Shown here: one piece after another, positions 53,602 through 61,808 of the stretch
Layout of the letters: each line of letters starts with the position of its first letter
Position numbering within the stretch: position 1 is the first letter of the stretch
Source: Flavobacteriales bacterium
GTDB lineage: Bacteria; Bacteroidota; Bacteroidia; Flavobacteriales_F; PHOS-HE28
Length of the DNA: 64,000 bases
Direction of reading: 5' to 3'
Assembly (NCBI GenBank): GCA_016718655.1
Contig: JADKCV010000007.1
Coordinates: 62,001-126,000, forward strand
Notes under the pieces: model-generated
What the model saw: the letters and a program-made list of their open reading frames with translations, nothing else
What the model was told of the DNA's origin: nothing
Database searches by the model: none
Position numbers and translations under genes: made by a program

Positions 53602-55478
53602 GGTCGCTGCTGTTCGGTGCTCAGGTCGGCGCGCACGATGTGACCGGTGAATTGCTGGATGGCAGCCTTCAGATGAAGCTCCATCTCCGCCGCCAGGACG
53701 GCATCAGGCGCCGAGCCATCCTGGATCGGCACCACGCCCAATACCTGTTCACCATCGAACTGCACCTGCTGGGTAGCGCTGGTGATGGTATAAAGACCAT
53801 TGTTGGACCAGATGGCATAGGGTGGGACGGTCGGGTCCAGCGCATTGTGGCCGAAGGCAAAGAAGGGCTTGTCCAGCCCTGCAAGTGCCAGGGTCGTGGG
53901 CAAGATATCGATGTGCTGTGTGATCCGGTCCATCGTCCCGGCCTTCACCCAAGGCGCATGGTACACCAAGGGGACCCAGTAGTCGATGGGCCGGTTGCCC
54001 TGCGAACCCGAGCGTTCCAGATCGGCCGTATGGTCGGAGGTGATGACGAAGAGCGTGTTCCCGAACCAAGGCATGGTGCGCGCTGTGGCGAAGAACTGGC
54101 GCAGGGCATCATCGGCATAGCGCAACGTGGGGTGGATGGGCTGTGTGCCCCCGGCAAAACGAGCAGCCTCCTCGGTGGGTAGTGCATAGGGGTGATGGCT
54201 GCTGAGCGTGAAGACCGCGCTCATGAAGGGTTGTTGTTCCTGTGCGAGCTGGCGGGCATGGAACTGCAGGAAGGGCCGGTCACGCACCCCCCAGTGTCCA
54301 TCAAAATCGTCCTCGCCGTTGTCGTATTCGTTCAGCCCCACGTACCGCTGGAAACCGGCGCTCTTCGCGAATCCATCGAATCCCATCGTGCCATTCCGAC
54401 CGCCGTGGTAGAAGCTGGTCCGATAGCCTTCCCTTTCCAAAATGCTGGCCAGCGATGTGAAGGGCAGGCTGGCGTAGGGCGAGGTGATGAAGGCCTCGTC
54501 CATCCATTGCGGCATGCTTGCCAGGATGGCCGGTACTCCATCAATGCTCCGGCGTCCATTGGCGTAGGCATTGGTGAAGGTCAGCCCTTGCTCCATCAGT
54601 GAATCAAGGAAAGGCATGTAGCCCTCACCCCCGGAAAGTCGGGCGCTGTAGAGTGCGGAAAAGCTTTCGAGGATGATGACCACCACGTTGGGTCGCTCAG
54701 GACGCATGGCCAGTGAGGTGCTGTCCGGAGTAACACGACCAGGGTGCTGGATCACCGGCCACAGGGCATCGGCCTCTTCCTGGGACATGTACGTGCGTTC
54801 CATCACGATGGGCTTTCCCAGGGTGGTGAGGATGGTGAATGGCGTGTTCAACACCACCGGCAGATAGCTGGCTCCACCGTATCGGGCGCCATCCAAGGCC
54901 TGCAAGGGGATCAGCTGGAAGCCACCGCGCGAGGCCAGTACCAGTAAGGCGACAGCAAGCACACGCCAAGCCACCTGCCCTGGCCAGCGCATCGGGGTTT
55001 CCCGCTGAGAACGGCCCAGTCGGGGATAAGCCCATGCCAATACCGCCAGGCAGCCCACGTACACCAGGCCGATGTGCCAATAATCGCGCAGGAAGGCCGG
55101 AGCCAGGCTGGCCGTATCGCCGCCGGCGGTCAGGATCTGGAGGAAGTCGGCGGTGGAGCGTTTGAGGCTGAAGGCGAAGTAGCCGAGGTCCACACAATTG
55201 AAGAACAGTGCCAGTGCATTGATCGCTAGGAAGAGCCCGAACTGGACCCGGCCGAACACCCGGCCCGGCTGCGGCGCGACCAGGACCAACAGCACCCAGG
55301 GAAGATGGAGCCATGCAATGGCCGAAGCATCGAAGCGCAGGCCACCGGTGAAGGCCAAAAGGGGCGGGTCGGGGAACAACTCCCGGTTGTACAGCCAGAA
55401 CAGCACCCGAAGCAAGGAGTACACAAGGCCCACAGTCCCCAGACGGAGCAGCAGAACGGTCAACGGGCCACGGAACAT
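53598..55478 (-). CDS. LtaS-like membrane sulfatase/phosphoglycerol transferase
   Basis: A 626-residue protein with five or so N-terminal membrane helices (to ~residue 190) and a large extracytoplasmic alkaline-phosphatase-superfamily domain. Metal and nucleophile regions are visible: VVVIILESFSALYSARL, NGRRSIDGVPAILASMP (Ser at the nucleophile site, usually Thr in LtaS) and FVITSDHTADLERSG. The family transfers phosphoglycerol or phosphoethanolamine to envelope polymers. The first gene of a unit with the lipid kinase and a secreted protein. Confidence 0.9.
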   Translation of the reverse strand: MFRGPLTVLLLRLGTVGLVYSLLRVLFWLYNRELFPDPPLLAFTGGLRFDASAIAWLHLPWVLLVLVAPQPGRVFGRVQFGLFLAINALALFFNCVDLGYFAFSLKRSTADFLQILTAGGDTASLAPAFLRDYWHIGLVYVGCLAVLAWAYPRLGRSQRETPMRWPGQVAWRVLAVALLVLASRGGFQLIPLQALDGARYGGASYLPVVLNTPFTILTTLGKPIVMERTYMSQEEADALWPVIQHPGRVTPDSTSLAMRPERPNVVVIILESFSALYSARLSGGEGYMPFLDSLMEQGLTFTNAYANGRRSIDGVPAILASMPQWMDEAFITSPYASLPFTSLASILEREGYRTSFYHGGRNGTMGFDGFAKSAGFQRYVGLNEYDNGEDDFDGHWGVRDRPFLQFHARQLAQEQQPFMSAVFTLSSHHPYALPTEEAARFAGGTQPIHPTLRYADDALRQFFATARTMPWFGNTLFVITSDHTADLERSGSQGNRPIDYWVPLVYHAPWVKAGTMDRITQHIDILPTTLALAGLDKPFFAFGHNALDPTVPPYAIWSNNGLYTITSATQQVQFDGEQVLGVVPIQDGSAPDAVLAAEMELHLKAAIQQFTGHIVRADLSTEQQRP

Positions 55479-55613
55479 GGGTGCGAATTTCGGCAGGGGC
55501 TGACCATGAACGGCCTACGACCGAAATATTCATGGCGCCTTCCGCATTCTTCGACCAACAATGCCCTGCCAACAACGCTGGGCCGGATGAACGGACGAGG
55601 CCCCACGCCCCGA

Positions 55614-55621
55614 TACCTTTG
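55614..55621 (+). promoter_or_regulatory. -7 box TACCTTTG of the E1 dehydrogenase gene
   Basis: An exact TAnnTTTG match, 18 bases before the ATG at 55640. Confidence 0.55.
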
Positions 55622-55639
55622 CGCCGCAGAACCGCCACC

Positions 55640-57685
55640 ATGTCCCTACTGACCACCGAAGACCGCCAGCTCCGTTATGAGCGCGGCATGCATTCCGACG
55701 CCTTCCTTTTGAGCACCTACGAGAAGCTGGTGTTCCCGCGCATCATCGAGGAGAAGATGCTGAGCCTGCTGCGGCAGGGCAAGATCAGCAAGTGGTTCAG
55801 CGGCATCGGCCAGGAGGCCATCAGCGTGGGTGCCGCCATGGTGCTGCATGAGGAGGAGTACATCCTGCCGATGCACCGCAACCTGGGCGTGTTCACCACA
55901 CGGGGCATGCCCTTCCAGAAGCTGTTCGCGCAGTGGCAGGGTAAGGCCACGGGCTACAGCAAGGGCCGTGAACGGAGTTTCCACTTCGGCAGCCAGGAGC
56001 ACAAGGTGGTGGGCATGATCAGCCACCTGGGGCCGCAGCTGGGCATCGCCGATGGTATCGCGCTGGCGCATAAACTGAAGAAGGAGAACCGCTGCACCAT
56101 CGTCTTCACCGGTGATGGCGCCACGAGCGAAGGCGACTTCCACGAGAGCGTGAACGTGGCCGCCGTGTGGGACCTGCCGGTACTGTTCATCATCGAGAAC
56201 AACGGCTACGGACTGAGCACGCCGAGCAGCGAGCAGTTCCGCATGAACAGCTTCACGGACAAGGCCATCGGCTACGGCATCGAAGCGGTGCAGATCGCGG
56301 GGAACAACATCCTGGAGGTCTACAACAACCTCGCGAAACTGGCCGACAGCGTGCGCGAGAACCCGCGTCCGATCCTGGTGGAGTGCATGACCTTCCGCAT
56401 GCGTGGCCACGAGGAGGCCAGCGGAACGAAGTACGTGCCGAAGGAACTGTTCGAAACCTGGGGCAAGAAGGACCCCGTGATGAACTACGAGACCTGGTTG
56501 ATCAGCCAGGGCATTCTGACCGTGGCCAAGCGCGACGAGATCCGTGCCCGCCTGAAGGACGGCATCGAGGACGACCTGAAACACGCGTTCGAGGAGCCGG
56601 AACCGGTGCCGGTGATGGAACAGGAAGTTGGTGATGTACGCGCTTCCGATGAGCCGCTGGCCTCGAGCCGTCAGCCTACGAGCCGCGAGCTCGAGGCCAG
56701 TGGCCCGAAGCTGGCGGCCAGAGAAAAACGCATGATCGACGCCATCCAGGAGGGCATGCGCCAAAGCATGGAGCGCCATCCGAATCTGGTGTTGATGGGA
56801 CAGGACATCGCCGAGTACGGCGGTGCGTTCAAGATCACCGATGGGTTCGTGGAGCAGTTCGGCAAGGATCGGGTGCGCAACACGCCGCTGTGCGAAAGCG
56901 CGATCCTTGGTGCATCGCTGGGCCTGAGCATCAAGGGCATGAAGGCCATGATGGAGATGCAGTTCGCCGATTTCGTGAGCGAGGGCATCACCCAGATCTG
57001 CAACAACTTCGCGAAAATGCACTACCGCTGGGGCCAGAACGCCGACGTGGTGGTGCGCATGCCCACCGGCGCCGGCGTAGGAGCGGGGCCCTTCCACAGC
57101 CAGAGCAACGAGATGTGGTTCGTGAAGACACCCGGACTGAAGGTGGTGTACCCGAGCAACCCGTACGATGCGAAAGGTCTGCTGATGACCGCCTTCGACG
57201 ACCCGAACCCCGTGATGTTCTTCGAGCACAAGGCGATGTACCGCAGCATCAGCGGACCCGTGCCCGAGCAGCCCTACAGCATTCCCTTCGGCAAGGCGAA
57301 CGTTGTGCGGGAAGGCGCTGCGATGAGCATCGTCACCTACGGCATGGGGGTGCACTGGGCAGTGGATGTGCGGAAGGAGACCGGCCTCGACATCGAGATC
57401 ATTGATCTGCGCACCTTGGTGCCGTTGGACGTGGAGACCATTCTGGCCAGCGTGAAGAAGACCGGCAAGGTGCTGCTGCTGCACGAGGACACGCTGACCG
57501 CCGGCTTCGGTGGTGAGCTGGCGGCCATCATCGCCGAACATGCCTTCGAGCACCTGGATGCGCCGATCGTTCGGGTGGCCAGCTGGGATACGCCGGTGCC
57601 GTTCGCGGTGCCGCTGGAGAATGGGTTCCTGCCGAAGGGGAGGTTGAAGGCTGCGGTGGAGCGGTTTCGGCCCGGGGGTTTTTAG
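55640..57685 (+). CDS. Branched-chain/pyruvate-type 2-oxo acid dehydrogenase E1, alpha and beta subunits fused
   Basis: A 681-residue protein from the ATG at 55640 (MSLLTTEDRQLRYERGMHSD). The alpha half (to ~335) has the thiamine diphosphate motif FTGDGATSEGDFHESVNVAA with VLFIIENNGYGLST. The beta half (from ~360) has LVLMGQDIAEYGGAFKITDG and NTPLCESAILGASLGLSIKG. The fused form is known in Bacteroidota and decarboxylates a 2-oxo acid for the lipoyl E2 subunit. Between the halves sits a palindromic element (DEPLASSRQPTSRELEASGP). The last six residues (FRPGGF) look aberrant: downstream 3'-end copies end LVGH or LVGY instead, suggesting the end was replaced by an insertion. Confidence 0.93.
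   Translation: MSLLTTEDRQLRYERGMHSDAFLLSTYEKLVFPRIIEEKMLSLLRQGKISKWFSGIGQEAISVGAAMVLHEEEYILPMHRNLGVFTTRGMPFQKLFAQWQGKATGYSKGRERSFHFGSQEHKVVGMISHLGPQLGIADGIALAHKLKKENRCTIVFTGDGATSEGDFHESVNVAAVWDLPVLFIIENNGYGLSTPSSEQFRMNSFTDKAIGYGIEAVQIAGNNILEVYNNLAKLADSVRENPRPILVECMTFRMRGHEEASGTKYVPKELFETWGKKDPVMNYETWLISQGILTVAKRDEIRARLKDGIEDDLKHAFEEPEPVPVMEQEVGDVRASDEPLASSRQPTSRELEASGPKLAAREKRMIDAIQEGMRQSMERHPNLVLMGQDIAEYGGAFKITDGFVEQFGKDRVRNTPLCESAILGASLGLSIKGMKAMMEMQFADFVSEGITQICNNFAKMHYRWGQNADVVVRMPTGAGVGAGPFHSQSNEMWFVKTPGLKVVYPSNPYDAKGLLMTAFDDPNPVMFFEHKAMYRSISGPVPEQPYSIPFGKANVVREGAAMSIVTYGMGVHWAVDVRKETGLDIEIIDLRTLVPLDVETILASVKKTGKVLLLHEDTLTAGFGGELAAIIAEHAFEHLDAPIVRVASWDTPVPFAVPLENGFLPKGRLKAAVERFRPGGF
56653..56704. 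repeat. Palindromic element in the E1 alpha-beta linker
   Basis: Arms GCCGCTGGCCTCGAGC (56653-56668) and GCTCGAGGCCAGTGGC (56689-56704) pair at 15 of 16 positions around a 20-base loop. In frame it encodes PLASSRQPTSRELEASG, matching PLASS...LEAS of the mutase element at 16428-16467. Confidence 0.8.
57581..57669 (+). repeat. E1 3'-end repeat, copy A (end of the intact gene)
   Basis: The last conserved codons of the E1 gene (SWDTPVPFAVPLENGFLPKG). Copies B and C of this stretch recur at 58417 and 59354. Homology to copy C ends around 57669, just before the aberrant C-terminal codons. Confidence 0.7.
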
Positions 57686-57689
57686 AAGA

Positions 57690-57974
57690 GTGATTGACTT
57701 TGCGCTTACAGATGATCCGTTCGAAGGCACAATCACATGTGTTGATAAGCATCGGGACAAGTGGCGTGCGCTTGCAAGTCCAAATCTGGATATTTCGTCT
57801 TTGAAGATGCGTGTTGAGATAGCCGAGAGTATTGACGGATTCGGTATAGAGCCGGAACTGTTATTAACTCGTGGACGATGCACGAAAAAGAGTTGGAGCA
57901 TATGTGGCGGATCTACGCAGATGCACATAGAGATCAACACGGTGTTGCTATTTGGTCAACTGTTGGTCAAATAA
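57690..57974 (+). CDS. Hypothetical small protein in the island (possible 5' part of the next frame)
   Basis: A GTG-started frame of 94 codons, MIDFALTDDPFEGTITCVDK onward, in DNA clearly richer in A+T than the surroundings. The first ~55 residues read like a protein (SSLKMRVEIAESIDGFGIEP); the end is less convincing and the next frame, from 57878, takes over. One indel near 57870 would join the two. No family recognised. Confidence 0.35.
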   Translation: MIDFALTDDPFEGTITCVDKHRDKWRALASPNLDISSLKMRVEIAESIDGFGIEPELLLTRGRCTKKSWSICGGSTQMHIEINTVLLFGQLLVK

Positions 57975-58231
57975 CAAAGGCTCTTTCCCAAGCGAATGAG
58001 AATGTTTATGCTTCGCGTATTCGATACATCGATTATGAGAACGAACCCTTCTACAAGAAGGGGGAGTATGAGCATGGTACTTGGAACGTCATGGTTCCTC
58101 TGATTCATAAGCACGCTCATGGATATCTTGATGAAAGGAATTCCGCTTACTGCATGGTACGCGGGGAGGGAACCGGAGGGGGTGGACTGACTATGGAAGT
58201 TGTCGTGGGCATAAAATACGAGTCGACTTAG
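57878..58231 (+). CDS. Hypothetical protein in the AT-rich island
   Basis: A 117-residue frame, MHEKELEHMWRIYADAHRDQ onward, with VPLIHKHAHGYLDERNSAYC and a Gly-rich end (GEGTGGGGLTMEVVVG). Composition is protein-like but I do not recognise a family. Base composition differs from the neighbouring core genes, which suggests transfer. It may be the 3' part of a gene starting at 57690. Confidence 0.5.
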   Translation: MHEKELEHMWRIYADAHRDQHGVAIWSTVGQITKALSQANENVYASRIRYIDYENEPFYKKGEYEHGTWNVMVPLIHKHAHGYLDERNSAYCMVRGEGTGGGGLTMEVVVGIKYEST

Positions 58232-59074
58232 CCGAACTAATCAGTGGCATTGTTGTGTCCCCTTGGACAACAACCCAACAGAAGGATGAAATTAGGTCTT
58301 TGTGTGTCCAGAAGGGTGTCTTTGCGCCTGTGAACTTTTCTAAGAGGTCGATTCATAGGGGATGTCCGTAAATTCCCTCGCTCCGGCTGATCCACTGTGG
58401 GTATTTTCTATTTCCCAGTTGGGATGCGCCGATGCCATTCCAGATTCCGTTGGAGAATGGGTTTTGGCGAAGAGCAGCTAAAGGGCGGCGGCGGAACTGT
58501 TGGTGGGGCATTGAGGACTACTTCACTGGGAGTTGATCTTTGACCTTGTTGCAGAAGTGCCCCCCGAAAGAGCCGGTCAATAATCGGAACTCTCCTTTGC
58601 ATGTCCATTCATAGCGATCTGGCTCATTGTCACGGGTGAAGTGTGTGCGATGGATGCTGGAATGATGAAGTTCAATAGTATCTCACTTTCGGATCACCCC
58701 ACACGAGGGCACGGATGAAGATTTATCTCAAAGTCAGTGCAATTCATCGTATCCCAGTTTTTTGGACGGGAGTGAGTTTGTGGGTTGCTCCTTCCAAGCC
58801 CGCCTTGATTCCGATAAATTCAAGGAGTAACCTACGGCGACACAGGTGCCTAGCTCAAACATGGGCCAACCGCTTTGTGCAACTCGTGATAGCTGCAATA
58901 GGCGTTAAGCTGTGCTAGCTTCCATTCGAAATCAGCTTGTGTCAGCCTTGGCCAGTTTGCCTTCATGGAGTTCTGTTCAGCTTGAATAGATCCGCCAATT
59001 CCCCTTCATGACTCTTCCCCACCTGCCTTCAACTAATTCCGCTCAGCCAAAGCCATCAGTGCCACATCGGCGAA
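58232..59074. other. AT-rich island DNA without a confident gene
   Basis: Apart from the repeat copy at 58417-58514 no gene was found. The short open frames are below 70 codons and have no protein-like character. The composition matches the hypothetical ORFs at 57.7-58.2 kb and not the core genes. Confidence 0.5.
58417..58514 (+). repeat. E1 3'-end repeat, copy B (degenerate)
   Basis: Reads SWDAPMPFQIPLENGF, then after one or two indels AAELLVGH and a stop. It is homologous to copy A over about 85 bases and to copy C through the stop codon. Confidence 0.7.
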
Positions 59075-59311
59075 CTATGGGTTGCTGAAGGCAGAGGGAA
59101 TGATCAACGGCTCCAGCTTCTTCACCTTCTTCACCACCTTGCCCTCCTTGTTCACCATCACCAGCCAGCCATTGCGTTCGATCATGATGGTCTTGCGAAT
59201 AGTGAAGGCCTGCCTTTCGGCCCGCTTCATTGCCGTTTTGAAGGCTTTGTCCATGGCCTCGCCTTCTGCACTGAGCTTCTTTCGGGTGATGATGGCCTTT
59301 TTGATGGGCAC
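59075..59311 (-). CDS. Small basic hypothetical protein in the island
   Basis: A 78-residue protein if started at the GTG at 59311 (VPIKKAIITRKKLSAEGEAM). It contains KAFKTAMKRAERQAFTIRKT and a strand-turn-strand IMIERNGWLVMVNKEGKVVK. A TACTTTTG box on the minus strand ends 4 bases upstream of the GTG, so the transcript would be leaderless. An in-frame TTG just upstream lies beside the box. The layout suggests a functional gene; no family recognised. Confidence 0.55.
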   Translation of the reverse strand: MPIKKAIITRKKLSAEGEAMDKAFKTAMKRAERQAFTIRKTIMIERNGWLVMVNKEGKVVKKVKKLEPLIIPSAFSNP

Positions 59312-59315
59312 GTTC

Positions 59316-59323
59316 CAAAAGTA
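59316..59323 (-). promoter_or_regulatory. -7 box TACTTTTG of the small island gene
   Basis: Exact TAnnTTTG on the minus strand, ending 4 bases before the GTG at 59311. Confidence 0.45.
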
Positions 59324-59353
59324 CAACGCGCGAGGACCTTGTTTGCACTACCT

Positions 59354-59426
59354 CAGTGCCCTTCGCCATCCCGCTGGAGAACGGGTTCCTGCCGAAGGGG
59401 CGGTGGAACGGTTGGTGGGGTATTGA
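59354..59426 (+). repeat. E1 3'-end repeat, copy C (displaced native end?)
   Basis: Reads VPFAIPLENGFLPKG, then, after a 13-base deletion relative to copy A, AVERLVGY and a stop. It marks the right edge of the island; the sequence beyond is core-like again. Confidence 0.7.
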
Positions 59427-59562
59427 CCACGACACCCTTGGCCCGCGGACCGGTCGAACCTCGGATCTGCGCCGAATGGGCGGGACGCATTGCTGGATCG
59501 ATGGGAGTGCTCGCCCGATCATTCCAGCACCTGGCCCGTTCGACTTGGCTAGCTTCGCCTTC

Positions 59563-60375
59563 ATGATGACACGTTACGCGTTCCTGACCGGAGCACTGTT
59601 CGCTCACTTCCTGGTCGTCGGTCAGACCACCATCGCCCCTCAATCCGTGACCTGTACGCTGGACGCGTTCAGTTCTACGTGTGCCGTGGAGAACCTCATT
59701 GAGGGGGTCGGGCTTGGAACCACTACCAGCACGACCTTTTCCTACTCCCCCTGGAGCAATTTCTCCACAGGGATCGGGTTCGTGAGTGATTATGGCCAAT
59801 GGGAAGGCAACATCACGTACACGTTCGTGAACAGCACATCAGTCTCTCGCATGATGCTCTGGAATGCGTACTTCAATTTCGAGCTGGATCATAGCCTGCG
59901 CAATGCCCTGCTTACCTTCTACAACAGCGCCGACCAGGTGATCACCACCGCGAACGTGACCTTCCCGCAGGCTGTGTCCGATGTGCTCACACCGCAAGTG
60001 GTCAACTTGGCGACTGAAGTAGTCGGGGTCAAGCGCGTGATGATCACGGTGGGATCGCTCTGGGGTGGCAACGAGATCAGTATGCGTCGGATCGCCTTCG
60101 CGGGGAATGGGCTGGTGACCAGGGTTGAGGAAGCTGGATCCAAGACCACGTTGGTCTCCGGATCTCCCAATCCTGCCCGCGACAACTACACCATTTCGGT
60201 CGTTGGGGCTCGTTCCGTCGGTGTTTTCGATGCCATCGGTCGTTCCGTGGCCTTGGAAGCGCAGATCGACCAGGAGCAAGTGGTTCTGCGCTGGGATCAT
60301 CTTGCACAAGGCAGCTACCATGTGATCATCCATACCGCGACCGGACAAGCGGTCTCGCGTGTTGTGGTGGAATAG
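59563..60375 (+). CDS. Secreted protein with T9SS type A sorting domain
   Basis: A 270-residue protein starting MMTRYAFLTGALFAHFLVVG (signal peptide; ATG at 59563 or 59566). The body (residues ~25-185) looks like a carbohydrate-binding, discoidin-like beta-sandwich: SVTCTLDAFSSTCAVENLIE opening, GNITYTFVNSTSVSRMMLWN and VKRVMITVGSLWGGNEISMR. The C-terminal ~75 residues (SGSPNPARDNYTISVVGARS ... SRVVVE) are the sorting domain. A TAGCTTCG box lies just upstream. Ligand unknown. Confidence 0.78.
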   Translation: MMTRYAFLTGALFAHFLVVGQTTIAPQSVTCTLDAFSSTCAVENLIEGVGLGTTTSTTFSYSPWSNFSTGIGFVSDYGQWEGNITYTFVNSTSVSRMMLWNAYFNFELDHSLRNALLTFYNSADQVITTANVTFPQAVSDVLTPQVVNLATEVVGVKRVMITVGSLWGGNEISMRRIAFAGNGLVTRVEEAGSKTTLVSGSPNPARDNYTISVVGARSVGVFDAIGRSVALEAQIDQEQVVLRWDHLAQGSYHVIIHTATGQAVSRVVVE

Positions 60376-60574
60376 GAGGGTCAGGGAGGTGGCGAAAGGC
60401 CAAAAAAGGCGGTCCGAATCGTATCGATCTTGATGAACGCAAGGAAGCGCATCGCTCTGGCCACCGCGAACTGCGCTGCGCAACAGCCTTGAAGCGGACC
60501 AACGGTCACGCACACATTTGGACTGAAGTCACCTGACAGGTCCCAGGCACCAGCCTGGTGGCACTGGGATGGCC

Positions 60575-61637
60575 TCAATTGGCGGCGACCAACGTCGGTA
60601 CGACCAACGCCTCCGCGGGAGGTGTACCTGTCAAGCTCTCCAGGAACACCACGATCTTCCTGGTCTCTTCCGAGGTCAGTTGTTTGTTCAAGGATGTCCG
60701 TGCCATCACATCAACTGCTTTGGCCAGGTCATCGACACTACCATCGTGGAAGTAGGGTCCCGTTTTGGCCACGTTCCGTAATCCGGGCACTTTGAACAGG
60801 TCCTTATCGCTCTCCTTCTTGGTCAAGTCCATCACACCATGGTCGGATCCGGTGCTACCGGTGAGCGGGCGGTAATCGGCATACAGCCCGAATTTCTGGA
60901 ACATGGTCCCGCCAAGCGACACACCCATGTGACAGGTGGTGCAGCCTACATCCATGAATAGCGCGAGCCCCTCCTTGGCATCCGTGTTCAAAGCGGTGAC
61001 ATCGCCCTTCACGACCGCGTCGAACGGGGAAGGGGTGATCAGCGTGCGCTCGAAGGCGCCAATGGCCCGCTCCATGCTTGTGAAGGTGATGGGCTCTTTC
61101 TCCGAAGGAAACGCGCTTGCGAATAGCTCCTTGTAACCCGGGGCATCGCGTAGGCGCTTCTCCACCGCGATCCGGTCCGGCATGGCATGTTCAACCGGGT
61201 TCAGAACAGGCATGCCAGCCTGCTCTTCCACATCCTTGGCTCGGCCATCCCAGAATTGCATGCTGTGGAGGGCGGCATTGTACACGGTAGGCGAATTCCG
61301 GGCACCGCGTTCCTTCGTATCACCCAAGGGAGGTTCTTTCCCCATCGACCCCGAAATGGTCCAGTTTGTGGCAGCTGTTACAGCGATGGTTCCATTCATG
61401 CTCATCCGGGCATCGTGATAGAGCATCCGGCCCAAGGCCACCTTTTCCGGGGTGATCGGGTTGGTCTGCGATGCTGCCACTTCCGGTAAGGCGGCGAACA
61501 GGCCTTGGGCACGTTGCAGGAGTTCCTTGTCGGCCGTGGATCCACTGGCGCCCGGTGGTAGGTTGGTGGGAAGGTGCCTTTCCGTCGCCGCAGGCAACGA
61601 AAAGGACCGGGATCGAAAGAAGCAGGAGGTTCTTCAT
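60575..61637 (-). pseudogene. Di-haem cytochrome c peroxidase (MauG family), with three frameshifts
   Basis: The gene starts at ATG 61637 with a lipoprotein signal (MKNLLLLSIPVLFVAC), shifts frame near 61575 to ADKELLQRAQGLFAALPE and continues to NPITPEKVALGRMLYHDARM. The first haem site is read only in another frame (CNSCHKLDHFGVDGE, about 61330-61375); two compensating single-base indels flank it, the second in a GGGG run. The second haem site DVGCTTCHMG is intact, as are RNVAKTGPYFHDGSVDDL and the C-terminus. The family reduces hydrogen peroxide in the periplasm. The pattern points to sequencing errors, or a recently dead gene. Confidence 0.8.
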
Positions 61638-61808
61638 GGCTGTTGGCTTCAAGCACACAAGGTTCGGATGTCCTTTTCCCACGCTACGTGACGGGTGTCA
61701 CGATCCAACCATGACCTTCGTTAACACGTAGGGACTCAAGGATGACCACCACCCTGTCGCTCAGGCCTGATCCTCCACCCTAACTTGGCGCTCAAACCTG
61801 CTTGGAAG

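Noticed and set aside
55646..57940. A 764-codon minus-strand open frame opposite the E1 dehydrogenase
   Set aside because: Antisense shadow with His/Leu/Val-rich composition; the plus strand has all E1 motifs.
60541..60569. TCCCAGGCACCAG / CTGGTGGCACTGGGA hairpin as a terminator
   Set aside because: The stem has a bulge and no T run follows, so support is too weak to list.
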